Source: Ramlibacter lithotrophicus | Lineage (GTDB): Bacteria; Pseudomonadota; Gammaproteobacteria; Burkholderiales; Burkholderiaceae_C | Assembly: GCF_012184415.1 (NCBI RefSeq) | Contig: NZ_VTOX01000007.1 | Span: 180,266 to 244,265, forward strand | Length of the DNA stretch: 64,000 bases | Reading direction: 5' to 3' | In this document: piece after piece, positions 27,843 to 36,977 of the stretch | How the letters are laid out: every line of letters starts with the position of its first letter | Position numbering within the stretch: position 1 is the stretch's first letter | Notes under the pieces: model-generated | Databases searched by the model: none | What the model was told of the DNA's origin: nothing | Seen by the model: only the letters and a program-made list of their open reading frames with translations | Translations under genes and position numbers: made by a program

Positions 27843-29051
27843 ATGAGCGCACTCATCGTTCTCCTGCCGCCGGATCCGGCCAGCGCCTCCGCCGAATACC
27901 AATACGTCGTCACTACCGACGGCGTCGCCGCGGACAGCCACGGCAGCGCCCAGGCCGCGCTGCTGCCGCTGCCCCGCCGGGGCGGCACCGAAGTGGTGGC
28001 GGTGGTGCCGGCCGCGAAGATTTCCTGGCACCAGGTCGTGCTGCCCAAGGGCAGCACCGCCGCCTCGCCGAGGCTGCGCAGCGTGCTCGAAGGCCTGCTG
28101 GAAGACCAGTTGCTCGACGAGCCGGAAGCGCTGCACTTCGCGCTGCCGCCGCAGGTGCGCAGTGGCGTGCCGGTGTGGGTCGCGACCTGCGACCGGACCT
28201 GGCTGCGCGACGCCATGCAGGCGCTCGACGCGGCGCAGCGGCCGGTCGCCCGCATCGTGCCGGAGTTCGCGCCGCAGGGCGAGTCCGTGCTCCACGCCCT
28301 CGGCGATCCGCAGCAGCCGGTGCTGGTGCTGGCCGGCGGCGAGGGGGTCATCACGCTGCCGCTGGCTGCGCAGGCCCTGTCGCTGCTGCCGTCGCTGCCG
28401 GAAGCCACGCGCTGCGTGGCCGAACCCGCTGTCGCCGCGCTGGCCGAACAGGTCCTGCAGCATCGCCCCGAACTGCAGCAGGCGCCGCAGCGGTGGTTGC
28501 AGGCGGCGCAGTCGGACTGGGACCTCGCCCAGTTCGAGTTCTCGAGCTCGGGCCGGGCGCGCGCGATGAAGAAGATCGGCACCGCCTGGGCCGACCTGCT
28601 GGCCGCGCCGCAATGGCGCGCCGCCCGCTGGGGCGCCGTCCTGCTGGTGGTGCTGAACCTGGTGGGACTCAACGCGTGGGCCTGGCGCGAGCGCGCCGCG
28701 CTCGAAGACAAGCGGGTGGCCATGCGCCAGATCCTCACCGGGACCTTTCCGCACGTGAAGGTGGCGGTGGATCCGCCGGTGCAGATGGGCAAGGAAGTCG
28801 CGGCCCTGCGCCAGACCACCGGCGCGGTTTCCAGCCGCGACCTCGAGGCCATGCTGGGGGCGCTGAGCAGCGGGCCGCTGCCGCAGCGGCCCGCCGCGGC
28901 GATCGAGTACTCGAGCGGCGAGCTGCGGGTGCGCGGCATCGCCTCCAACCAGGACGAGGCCGAGCCGCTCATGTCGGCGCTCGCCGGGCAAGGCTACAAC
29001 GCCGCGCTGCAGGGCGAGATGCTGGTCGTCACGAAAGGAGGCACGCCATGA
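27843..29051 (+). CDS. gspL: type II secretion platform protein GspL
   Basis: The 402-residue protein has an N-terminal cytoplasmic actin-like domain that binds GspE, one membrane helix (WGAVLLVVLNLVGLNAWAW, around residue 265), and a periplasmic ferredoxin-like domain. I took the ATG at 27843 (MSALIVLLPP), which is the usual GspL opening. It recruits the ATPase GspE to the inner membrane. It overlaps gspM by 4 bp (ATGA). Confidence 0.93.
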   Translation: MSALIVLLPPDPASASAEYQYVVTTDGVAADSHGSAQAALLPLPRRGGTEVVAVVPAAKISWHQVVLPKGSTAASPRLRSVLEGLLEDQLLDEPEALHFALPPQVRSGVPVWVATCDRTWLRDAMQALDAAQRPVARIVPEFAPQGESVLHALGDPQQPVLVLAGGEGVITLPLAAQALSLLPSLPEATRCVAEPAVAALAEQVLQHRPELQQAPQRWLQAAQSDWDLAQFEFSSSGRARAMKKIGTAWADLLAAPQWRAARWGAVLLVVLNLVGLNAWAWRERAALEDKRVAMRQILTGTFPHVKVAVDPPVQMGKEVAALRQTTGAVSSRDLEAMLGALSSGPLPQRPAAAIEYSSGELRVRGIASNQDEAEPLMSALAGQGYNAALQGEMLVVTKGGTP

Positions 29052-29527
29052 ACGCTGCTTCCCTGCGGGCCCGCTGGCTGCGGCTGGCGCCGCGCGAGAA
29101 AGTGCTGGTGGCGGCCTCGTCCGCCATCGTCGTGCTGGCGCTGCTGTGGCTGGTCGCGATCCGGCCGGCGCTGGGCGTGCTGCGTTCCGCGGAGCAGCAG
29201 CACCGGATGCTGGACGCGCAGCTGCAGCAGATGGCGGCCCTGCAGGAAGAGGCCCGCGCGCTGCAGGGCCAGCCCAAGGTCGGGCATGACGAGGCCACGC
29301 GCCTGCTGGAACGCTCGCTGCGCGACCGCCTCGGAACGACCGCCAGGCTGGCGATCTCCGGCGACCGCGCGACCGTCACGCTGACCGGCACGCCGGCCGA
29401 CGCCCTGGCGCGCTGGCTCACGCAGTCGCGGGTGGACGCGCGCGCGCTGCCCGGCGAAGCGCGCCTGCAGCGCAATGCCACCGGCCTGTGGGAAGGCACC
29501 GTGGTGCTCTCCCTGCCGCCGCGCTGA
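29048..29527 (+). CDS. gspM: type II secretion platform protein GspM
   Basis: The 159-residue protein has a short cytoplasmic N-terminus, one membrane helix (VLVAASSAIVVLALLWLVAI), a coiled-coil segment rich in Gln and Glu (SAEQQHRMLDAQLQQMAALQ) and a small periplasmic domain. This is the GspM layout; it pairs with GspL. Start overlaps the gspL stop. Confidence 0.92.
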   Translation: MNAASLRARWLRLAPREKVLVAASSAIVVLALLWLVAIRPALGVLRSAEQQHRMLDAQLQQMAALQEEARALQGQPKVGHDEATRLLERSLRDRLGTTARLAISGDRATVTLTGTPADALARWLTQSRVDARALPGEARLQRNATGLWEGTVVLSLPPR

Positions 29528-29545
29528 CGAGGGCCCACGGCGGCC

Positions 29546-30340
29546 GTGGCACGTCCCGCTCCCCACCGGCACTTGCGGCCCTCGTGGCCCTGGGCACTCG
29601 CGGGCGCGGCCGCCGGGCTGCTGCTGGCGCTGCTGCTTTTCGCGCCGGCCCGCTGGGTGGCGAACACCGTCAACGAACGCAGCGGCGGCCACGTGGTCCT
29701 GGCCGATCCGCGCGGCACCGTGTGGAACGGGTCCGCGACGCTGGTGCTCACGGGCGGGCCCGGCAGCGTCGACGCCGCCGCCCTGCCGACGCGCCTGGAC
29801 TGGCGGCTGCGCCTGCGCTGGAACGGCCTGCGCGGCGAGCTCGCCAGCGCCTGCTGCACGACGGCCCCGCTGCGGGTCCGTGCGAGCTGGCGCTGGGGCG
29901 GCGCCCGGCTGGCGTTCGACGATGCCCAGAGCCGCTGGCCCGCTGCGCTGCTGACCGGGCTCGGCACGCCGTGGAATACGTTGCAACTCGAGGGCGACCT
30001 TCGGCTTCAGACCAAGGGCCTTTCAGTAGAATCAGTCGCTGGACGGCTCGCCATCGCCGGGCAGGCCGAACTCACGGCGCAAGGCATCTCGTCGCGCCTG
30101 TCCACGATGAGGCCCATGGGCAGCTATCGAATCACCCTGGTGGGCGGCCAAGCGCCGACGCTGCAGCTCGACACCCTCGAGGGAAGTCTGCACCTCAGCG
30201 GCAGCGGGAGCTGGGCCGGTTCACGCCTGCATTTTTCCGGCGTCGCCAGCGCCGCGCCGGACCGCGAGCGTGCCCTCTCCAACCTGCTGAACATCATCGG
30301 ACGGCGCAGCGGCGCGCGCTCCATCATCACGATAGGCTGA
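29546..30340 (+). CDS. gspN: type II secretion protein GspN
   Basis: The 264-residue protein starts at a GTG, has one N-terminal helix (ALAGAAAGLLLALLLFAPA) and a beta-rich periplasmic domain with DPRGTVWNGSATLVL, the typical GspN segment. Its role in secretion is accessory and poorly understood in the family. It ends 1 bp before the gspD start codon. Confidence 0.88.
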   Translation: MARPAPHRHLRPSWPWALAGAAAGLLLALLLFAPARWVANTVNERSGGHVVLADPRGTVWNGSATLVLTGGPGSVDAAALPTRLDWRLRLRWNGLRGELASACCTTAPLRVRASWRWGGARLAFDDAQSRWPAALLTGLGTPWNTLQLEGDLRLQTKGLSVESVAGRLAIAGQAELTAQGISSRLSTMRPMGSYRITLVGGQAPTLQLDTLEGSLHLSGSGSWAGSRLHFSGVASAAPDRERALSNLLNIIGRRSGARSIITIG

Positions 30341-30341
30341 C

Positions 30342-32468
30342 ATGAAACACCGACTCGCCGTCCTCTGCATCGCCTGCGTCCTCGGCGCCGGCCCGCTGGG
30401 GGTGACCCACGCGCAGCGCACCTCCGAGCCGATCACGCTGAACTTCGTCAACGCCGACATCGAGGCGGTGGCACGCACCATGGCGGCGATCACCGGGCGC
30501 AACATCGTCGTCGACCCGCGCGTGAAGGGCACGATCAACCTGAGCACGGACCGCCCGGTGGCCCCGGCGGCGGCATACAACCAGTTCCTGGCCACGCTGC
30601 GGCTCGCCGGATTCGCCGTGGTCGACTCCGCGGGACTGCTGAAGGTGGTGCCGGAGGCCGATGCCAAGCTGCAGGGGGGCGCGGTGTCGATCGGCTCGCC
30701 GGCGGCGGGCAGCCAGATCGTGACCCAGATCTTCCGCCTCAACCACGAGCCGGCGGCCAACCTGGTGCCGATCCTGCGGCCGCTGATCAGCCCCAACAAC
30801 ACGATCAACGTCAATCCCGGCAACAACTCGCTGGTGATCACCGACTATGCGGACAACCTGCAGCGGATGGCGCGCATCATCGCGGCCCTCGACGTGTCCA
30901 ACGCGACCGACGTCGAAGTGATCCCGCTGCGCCACGCGCTGGCCGTCGATCTCGCGCCGGTCGTCCAGCGGCTGGCCGAGGCCGGCGGGCCCGCCATCGG
31001 CCCGGTCGGCGCCCCCGGGCAGGGCCAGGTCGATTCGAGCTTCCGAACGACGGTGATCCCGGAGTCGCGCAGCAACGCCCTGCTGGTGCGCGCAGCCAAC
31101 CCGGCCCGCCTCAACCTCGTGCGCTCGCTGGTCCAGAAACTGGACCAGCCCGGCGCGCAGCCGACCAGCGGCAACATCCATGTGGTCTACCTGAAGAATG
31201 CCGAGGCCACCCGCCTGGCGGTGACCTTGCGCGCGGCGCTGGCGGCCGCGACGCCGGCCGGTGCCGCCGCGGCCGGCGGCGCGGTGAGCGCGCCCACGCC
31301 GGTGAGCGCGACCGCTGCCTCCATGCAGGGCGCGAGTCCGGCCACTGCACCGACTCAGGGGCCGGCGCAGCCTTCCACCGGCGGGCAGATCCAGGCCGAC
31401 CCGGCCACCAACGCGCTGATCATCACGGCGCCCGAGCCGCAGTACCGGCAGCTGCGCGCGGTCATCGACCAGCTCGATGCCCGGCGCGCCCAGGTCTACG
31501 TCGAAAGCCTCATCGCCGAAGTCAACGCCGACAAGATCGCCGAGTTCGGCATCCAGTGGCAGAACGTCCTGGGCAACAAGGGCGACAAGAACATCGGGAT
31601 CATCGGCACCAACTTCAGCATCGGCGGGGCCAACATCTTCAACGTCCAGCAGGGAATCTCGTCGGGCGGCCAGGCCGGCGCCTTCCCGTCGACCGGGGGC
31701 AACCTCGGGCTGGTGCGCAACGTGAACGGCTTCTACCTGCTGGCCGCCCTCGCCCGCTTCCTCGAGACCAACGCCGACGGCAACGTGCTGTCGACGCCGA
31801 ACCTGCTGACGCTGGACAACGAGGAGGCCAAGATCGTGATCGGCCAGAACGTGCCCTTCGTCACCGGCCAGTACACCAACGCCAACGTCGGCACCGGCGG
31901 CAGCGTCAATCCGTTCCAGACGATCGAGCGCAAGGACGTCGGCCTCACGCTGCGCGTGCGCCCGCAGATCAGCGAGAACGGCACGGTGAAGATGCAGATC
32001 TTCCAGGAGGTCTCGAGCGTCCAGGCGTCGTCCGTCAATTCGCCGTCGGGCCTCATCACCAACAAGCGCTCGATCGAGTCGAGCGTGCTGGTCGAGGATG
32101 GCGCGATCGTCGTGCTCGGCGGACTGCTGCAGGACGAATACTCCGGCAACCAGGAGAAGATCCCGGTCGTGGGCGACGTGCCCCTGTTCGGCAACTTGTT
32201 CAAGAGCGAGTCCCGCACGCGCCGCAAGACGAACCTCATGGTGTTCCTGCGCCCGGTCGTGCTGCGCGACGCGCCGGGCACAGACGAACTCTCGCTCGAC
32301 CGCTACGACCTGATGCGCGGGCTGCAAGGCGGCGCCCAGCCCAAGCCGAGCGCCGTGGTGCCGGTCAACGCCGCGCCGCAGCTGCCCCCGGTGGTGCGGC
32401 CCGCGCCGGCGGCACAACCGGCCGTCACCTCGCCCGTGGCGCCGGCGACGCCCTTGACGCCGAAGTAG
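30342..32468 (+). CDS. gspD: type II secretion outer-membrane secretin GspD
   Basis: The 708-residue protein has a signal peptide (to about THA, residue 23), N0 domain ([20 protein letters not shown]), several N1-N3 repeats (for example [16 protein letters not shown]) and the secretin barrel with [15 protein letters not shown]. An Ala/Pro/Gly-rich stretch of about 50 residues interrupts the N3 region. It forms the multimeric outer-membrane gate for folded proteins. No pilotin gene is seen here. Confidence 0.96.
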   Translation: MKHRLAVLCIACVLGAGPLGVTHAQRTSEPITLNFVNADIEAVARTMAAITGRNIVVDPRVKGTINLSTDRPVAPAAAYNQFLATLRLAGFAVVDSAGLLKVVPEADAKLQGGAVSIGSPAAGSQIVTQIFRLNHEPAANLVPILRPLISPNNTINVNPGNNSLVITDYADNLQRMARIIAALDVSNATDVEVIPLRHALAVDLAPVVQRLAEAGGPAIGPVGAPGQGQVDSSFRTTVIPESRSNALLVRAANPARLNLVRSLVQKLDQPGAQPTSGNIHVVYLKNAEATRLAVTLRAALAAATPAGAAAAGGAVSAPTPVSATAASMQGASPATAPTQGPAQPSTGGQIQADPATNALIITAPEPQYRQLRAVIDQLDARRAQVYVESLIAEVNADKIAEFGIQWQNVLGNKGDKNIGIIGTNFSIGGANIFNVQQGISSGGQAGAFPSTGGNLGLVRNVNGFYLLAALARFLETNADGNVLSTPNLLTLDNEEAKIVIGQNVPFVTGQYTNANVGTGGSVNPFQTIERKDVGLTLRVRPQISENGTVKMQIFQEVSSVQASSVNSPSGLITNKRSIESSVLVEDGAIVVLGGLLQDEYSGNQEKIPVVGDVPLFGNLFKSESRTRRKTNLMVFLRPVVLRDAPGTDELSLDRYDLMRGLQGGAQPKPSAVVPVNAAPQLPPVVRPAPAAQPAVTSPVAPATPLTPK

Positions 32469-32472
32469 CCGC

Positions 32473-33861
32473 ATGCGCTATCCCCTGCCTTACGCGTTCG
32501 CGCGCGGGAATCAGCTGTTGCTGGAGGACGATGGCCAGGCACTGACGCTGTGGCATGCGAGCGGACCGGCGGGCGCCGCGCTGACCGAAGTGATGCGCAA
32601 GTTCGGCGTGCGCTCGCTGCAGGTGCTGGATGCGGCCGCGCTGGCGCAGCGCATCAGCGCCGCCTATGCGCAAGGCGAGTCGAGCGCCGCCACGGTGGTG
32701 AGCGAAGTGCAGAACGACGCCGACCTCTCCCGCATGATGCAGGAGCTGCCGGCCGTGGAAGACCTGCTGGAGACGAGCGACGACGCGCCGATCATCCGCA
32801 TGCTGAACGCGCTGCTGACGCAGGCGGCGCGCGACGGCGCCAGCGACATCCACATCGAACCGTACGAACGCCATTCCAGCGTGCGTTTCCGCGTGGACGG
32901 CGCGCTGCGCGAGGTGGTGCAACCCAACCGGGCGCTCCACGCCGCGCTGATCTCGCGCCTGAAGATCATGGCCGAGCTCGACATCGCGGAAAAGCGCATG
33001 CCGCAGGACGGACGCATCAGCCTGCGCATCGGCACGCGCGCCGTGGACGTGCGCGTGAGCACGCTGCCGAGCGCGCACGGCGAGCGCGCGGTGCTGCGGC
33101 TGCTGGACAAGAGCGAGTCGAAATTGAGCCTGGAGTCGGTCGGCATGACCGGCGAGGCGCTGCGCCGGTTCGAGGCCCTCATCGCCCAGCCGCACGGCAT
33201 CATCCTCGTCACCGGCCCCACCGGCTCCGGCAAGACCACCACCTTGTACGCGGCGCTGAGCCGTCTCGACGCGGCCACCAGCAACATCATGACGGTGGAG
33301 GACCCGATCGAGTACGAACTGCCCGGCGTCGGCCAGACGCAGGTCAATCCGAAGATCGACCTCGACTTCGCCAAGGCGCTGCGCGCGATCCTGCGCCAGG
33401 ACCCGGACGTGATCATGATCGGCGAGATCCGCGACTACGAGACGGCGCAGATCGCGATCCAGGCCTCGCTCACCGGGCACCTGGTGCTGGCCACGCTGCA
33501 CACCAACGACGCGGCCAGTGCCGTCACCCGGCTCACCGACATGGGGGTCGAACCGTTCCTGCTCAGCTCTTCGCTGCTGGGCGTGCTGGGCCAGCGCCTG
33601 GTGCGCAAGCTGTGCACCCAGTGCCACGGCAAGGGCTGCGGCCAGTGCAACCAGGGCGGCTACCAGGGCCGCACCGGCATCTTCGAGCTGATGGTTGCCA
33701 ACGACCAGATCCGCGCCCAGATCCACGCGCGCGCGTCGGAAGCGGAGATCCGCGAGGCGGCGCTCCAGGCCGGCATGACGCTGATGCGCGACGACGGGGA
33801 ACGCCTCGTGCGCGAAGGCATCACCTCGCGCGAGGAACTGGTCCGGGTGACCCGCGATTAG
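32473..33861 (+). CDS. gspE: type II secretion ATPase GspE
   Basis: The 462-residue cytoplasmic ATPase has Walker [11 protein letters not shown] (248-257), Asp box [11 protein letters not shown], Walker B VIMIGEI (313-319) and His box [12 protein letters not shown]. Its zinc motif is compact: Cys381, 384, 389 and 392 ([12 protein letters not shown]), so the usual insertion of about 30 residues between the cysteine pairs is missing. It powers pseudopilus assembly through GspL. No gspF follows; the next gene is on the other strand and overlaps its stop by 4 bp. Confidence 0.95.
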   Translation: MRYPLPYAFARGNQLLLEDDGQALTLWHASGPAGAALTEVMRKFGVRSLQVLDAAALAQRISAAYAQGESSAATVVSEVQNDADLSRMMQELPAVEDLLETSDDAPIIRMLNALLTQAARDGASDIHIEPYERHSSVRFRVDGALREVVQPNRALHAALISRLKIMAELDIAEKRMPQDGRISLRIGTRAVDVRVSTLPSAHGERAVLRLLDKSESKLSLESVGMTGEALRRFEALIAQPHGIILVTGPTGSGKTTTLYAALSRLDAATSNIMTVEDPIEYELPGVGQTQVNPKIDLDFAKALRAILRQDPDVIMIGEIRDYETAQIAIQASLTGHLVLATLHTNDAASAVTRLTDMGVEPFLLSSSLLGVLGQRLVRKLCTQCHGKGCGQCNQGGYQGRTGIFELMVANDQIRAQIHARASEAEIREAALQAGMTLMRDDGERLVREGITSREELVRVTRD

Positions 33862-34037
33862 CCTGTTTCGCCGGCCACGCGCTCGGGTGCGTGCGGCTGG
33901 CCCGGCAGTTCAACCGGCACCACTGGCGTGCCGCTGTCGTCCTCCGGCGGCGGCACCTTCGGCTTCGGATCGTTGGGTTGCGGGTCCGGGTTGTTCACCG
34001 GCGGAACCGATTCAGGGGCGGGAACATCCGGGTTCAT
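33858..34037 (-). CDS. proline-rich 59-residue hypothetical protein
   Basis: A short minus-strand frame encodes 59 residues starting [18 protein letters not shown] and rich in Pro, Asp, Glu and Val, with [13 protein letters not shown] in the middle. GAGGTGA lies 7 bases upstream of the ATG at 34037. The TAA stop overlaps the gspE stop by 4 bp. There is no signal peptide, membrane segment or cysteine. It is probably disordered. I do not recognise a family; the clear ribosome site and composition argue that it is real. Confidence 0.6.
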   Translation of the reverse strand: MNPDVPAPESVPPVNNPDPQPNDPKPKVPPPEDDSGTPVVPVELPGQPHAPERVAGETG

Positions 34038-34256
34038 GAATCATCACCTCGTGCGAGTGCCTGGCGTCGCCCCGGCGGGTTGATCCACAGGGGGCATGGC
34101 AGCGGCTTTCGAGGCGATTCTGGTCGAGGCAGGGCGGTTTCGCGTTCGGCGGAGGCGCCAACCTGCTGTCAGCCAGCTCGCACGAACTCACGGGCTCATC
34201 GACACGGTCGAGGCAGCGCGGGTATGCTCATCCCATCTGCCACCAGGAGGCTTTCC

Positions 34257-35105
34257 ATGGCCGCGCCTTTCAACGAAGCTTCGGCCCTGCGGGTCCTGAT
34301 CACGGGGGCCGCCGGCAACATCGGACGCACGCTGCGCGCCCACCTGAAGGGCCGTTATGCCCTGCTGCGCCTGACCGACATCGCCCCGCAGGAGGATGCC
34401 GGTCCCGGCGAAGAGGTGGCCACCGTCGACATCGGCGACATGGCCGCACTCGAGAACAGCATGCGTGGCATCGATTGCGTGATCCACCTGGCCGGCGTGC
34501 CCGAAGAGGCGCCGTGGGACAAGGTCCTGCCGCTGAACATCGAGGGTTGCTACAACGTTTTCGAAGCGGCGCGTCGCGCCGGCGTGCGGCGCGTGGTGTT
34601 CGCCAGTTCGAACCACGCGGTCGGCTTCCACCGGCGCGAAACCTTCATCGACACGCGCGTGGAGCCGAGGCCCGACGGACGCTACGGCGTCTCGAAGGTG
34701 TTCGGCGAAGCGGTCGGTCGCCTGTATGCGGACAAGTACGGGCTGTCGGTCGCCTGCCTGCGCATCGGTTCGTTCCGGCCGGACAACCGCCCGAGCGAAT
34801 CGCGCCACCTGCTGACCTGGATCAGCCATCGCGACATGGCGCAGCTCGCGCGCCGCTGCCTCGAGCATCCCGGCTACCACTTCGTCATGGCCTATGGCGT
34901 GTCCGACAACCTGCGCAGCCGCTGGGACAACACGCCGGCGAAGTTCCTGGGCTACCGGCCGCAGGACAACGCCGAGGATTTCGCCGCGCACGTGCTGGCC
35001 ACGTCGCCGCCCGAAGATCCCATCGCCGCGCAGTTCCACGGCGGCATGTACTGCCCGATCGAATTCGTCGGCGACACCAGCCGCATCGACGGCGGACCGC
35101 CCTGA
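34257..35105 (+). CDS. NAD-dependent epimerase/dehydratase, uronate dehydrogenase-like
   Basis: The 282-residue protein is an extended short-chain dehydrogenase with NAD motif ITGAAGNIGRTL near residue 15 and the catalytic YGVSK. The segments VIHLAGVPEEAPW, SSNHAVGFH and RIGSFRPDNRPSESRHL resemble uronate dehydrogenases, which oxidise galacturonate or glucuronate to aldarolactones. AGGAGG sits 6 bases before the ATG at 34257. The next gene encodes an SMP-30/lactonase-like protein, consistent with opening the lactone made here. Function is inferred from family and context. Confidence 0.75.
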   Translation: MAAPFNEASALRVLITGAAGNIGRTLRAHLKGRYALLRLTDIAPQEDAGPGEEVATVDIGDMAALENSMRGIDCVIHLAGVPEEAPWDKVLPLNIEGCYNVFEAARRAGVRRVVFASSNHAVGFHRRETFIDTRVEPRPDGRYGVSKVFGEAVGRLYADKYGLSVACLRIGSFRPDNRPSESRHLLTWISHRDMAQLARRCLEHPGYHFVMAYGVSDNLRSRWDNTPAKFLGYRPQDNAEDFAAHVLATSPPEDPIAAQFHGGMYCPIEFVGDTSRIDGGPP

Positions 35106-35152
35106 CCGTCCGTTCGCGCCAGCAACAGCCACGCCATCCCGACAGGACCCGC

Positions 35153-36070
35153 ATGTACGCCGCACCGCCTGTATTGCAGACCTCGGTCTTCACCCGCATC
35201 CCGGATTCGTTGCGCATCCGCGGCCGCAGCAACCGCTGGATCGAAGTCCAGCGCGGCGGTGCGCCGACCGACTGCTTCCTGGAAGGCCCGTCGTTCGATC
35301 GCGCCGGCAACCTGTACGTGGTCGACGTGGCCTGGGGCCGGATCTTCCGGATCGCGCCAGACGGCGCCGTGGAGCTGTTCACCGAATACGACGGCGAGCC
35401 CAACGGACTGAAGATCCACCGCGACGGCCGCATCTTCGTCGCCGACTACCGCCACGGCCTGATGGTGGTCGATCCCGTCACCCGCGCCGTGTCGCCGTTC
35501 CTGGAGCGCGGCGCGCTCGATCGCTTCAAGGGCCTGAACGACCTGGTGTTCGCAGGCAACGGCGACCTTTACTTCACCGACCAGGGCCTGACCGGCCTGC
35601 ACGACCCCACCGGGTCCCTGTACCGGTTGCGCGCCGACGGGCGCCTCGACCGCCTTCTTGCCAACATTCCAAGCCCCAACGGCCTGGTGCTGAACCAGGC
35701 CGAGAACACGGTGTACCTGAACGTCACCCGCGGCAACTGCGTCTGGCGCGTGCCGATGCTGCCGGACGGCACGCCGTACAAGGTCGGCGTGTTCATCCAG
35801 CTGTCCGGCGGGCTCGGCGGACCGGACGGGCTGGCGATCGACAGCGCCGGCAACCTGGCCGTGGCTCACATCGGGATGGGCACGGTCTGGCTCTTCAGCG
35901 CACTGGGCGAGCCCCTGGCCCGGATCAAGTCATGCGCCGGCCTGGCGACCACGAACCTGGCCTACGGCGGCGCGGACAACAGGACCTTGTTCATCACGGA
36001 GTCCGAGTCGGGCTCGGTGCTGTCGGTGCGGCTCGATGTGCCGGGGCAGCCGATGTTCTCGCACCGCTGA
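35153..36070 (+). CDS. SMP-30/gluconolactonase-like protein
   Basis: The 305-residue protein has a six-bladed propeller pattern with repeated NGL, NDL and GLA motifs: GPSFDRAGNLYVVDV, EPNGLKIHRDG, GLNDLVFAGNGDLYFTDQ, SPNGLVLNQ and GPDGLAIDSAGNLAVAH. These carry the metal-binding Glu, Asn and Asp residues of the SMP-30/regucalcin lactonases. It likely hydrolyses a sugar lactone, perhaps the product of the upstream dehydrogenase, 47 bp away. No signal peptide is seen. It is convergent with the TauD gene. Confidence 0.82.
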   Translation: MYAAPPVLQTSVFTRIPDSLRIRGRSNRWIEVQRGGAPTDCFLEGPSFDRAGNLYVVDVAWGRIFRIAPDGAVELFTEYDGEPNGLKIHRDGRIFVADYRHGLMVVDPVTRAVSPFLERGALDRFKGLNDLVFAGNGDLYFTDQGLTGLHDPTGSLYRLRADGRLDRLLANIPSPNGLVLNQAENTVYLNVTRGNCVWRVPMLPDGTPYKVGVFIQLSGGLGGPDGLAIDSAGNLAVAHIGMGTVWLFSALGEPLARIKSCAGLATTNLAYGGADNRTLFITESESGSVLSVRLDVPGQPMFSHR

Positions 36071-36081
36071 GGGCTCGCCGA

Positions 36082-36975
36082 CTACGCCGGCCGCCCGGCG
36101 AATGCCGGCGCGAGAACCTGCGGCGCCACGGCCTCCCTGGCCGCTTCCAGCACGGTGATGCGCCACAAGGTCCGGGCGTCCTGGGGATCGGTCAGCGTCG
36201 CGGAGTGGAGCAGCGCGGCGTTGTCCCAGACCACGACATCGCCCACGCCGTACCTGAAACGCAACTGGTACTTCGGCTGCGTGGCATGCGCCGCCAGTTC
36301 GTTCAGCAGGTCGCGTGCCTCGTCGTCGGGCATGCCGACGATCCCGAAAGAGCTCCCGGACACCGCATAGAGCGCCTTGCGGCCCGTCACCGGGTGCGGA
36401 CGCGCGACCCGGTGCGTGATCAGCGGCATCTTCGCCTTCTGCTCGGCGCTGAGGGGCGATGCCGCCGTGCGGCTCGCCTCATCGACGTCGTGCCGGTTGC
36501 CATAGTGATGGATGGCGAGCAGCGGCTCGATCCGCCGCTTCATCGCCGCCGGCAGATCATCGTACGCCGCCTGCTGGTCGGCGAACAGGGTGTCGCCGCC
36601 GACCTTCGGCACCACGCGCGAATAGAGGGTGGTGGCCCGCGCCGGAACGGCGAGATAGGAGTAGTCGGTGTGGAAGTACGAGCCGGCGTCCTGCAGCCCG
36701 GTCGGGCGGCCGTTCTCCTTCACGTTCGACAGGACCAGGATGTCCGGATCCTCGGGGTGGTGGAACTGGTCGATCACGTGCGGTTGCGGCGGGCCGAGGC
36801 GGCGCGCGAAGGCCAGGAACTGCCGCGCCGTCAGATCCTGGCCGCGCAATGCGAGCACATGGTTCGCGTAGAACGCCCGCTCGAGCTCGGCGAATTGCGC
36901 GTCCGCAAGCGGCTGCGACAGGTCGATGCCCTCGGCCTCGACGCCGAAGGGCGACATCGCGGTGAATGCGGCCAC
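36082..36975 (-). CDS. TauD/TfdA family Fe(II)/2-oxoglutarate dioxygenase
   Basis: The protein (297 residues from a GTG at 36975, or 291 from an ATG at 36957) has the facial triad His-x-Asp in YFHTDYSYLAVPA and distal His in NAALLHSATLTD, plus the 2-oxoglutarate Arg in ARTLWRITV. Family members hydroxylate taurine, 2,4-D, carnitine-type or alkyl-sulfate substrates. The GTG lies 2 bp after the dctM stop, so it is coupled to the TRAP transporter operon and probably acts on the imported acid. Substrate unknown. Confidence 0.85.
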   Translation of the reverse strand: MAAFTAMSPFGVEAEGIDLSQPLADAQFAELERAFYANHVLALRGQDLTARQFLAFARRLGPPQPHVIDQFHHPEDPDILVLSNVKENGRPTGLQDAGSYFHTDYSYLAVPARATTLYSRVVPKVGGDTLFADQQAAYDDLPAAMKRRIEPLLAIHHYGNRHDVDEASRTAASPLSAEQKAKMPLITHRVARPHPVTGRKALYAVSGSSFGIVGMPDDEARDLLNELAAHATQPKYQLRFRYGVGDVVVWDNAALLHSATLTDPQDARTLWRITVLEAAREAVAPQVLAPAFAGRPA

Positions 36976-36977
36976 GG

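Noticed and set aside
26572..27852. Long minus-strand frames across gspJ-gspK and gspL.
   Set aside because: The plus strand carries clear pseudopilin and platform genes with overlapping starts; the opposite frames have no features.
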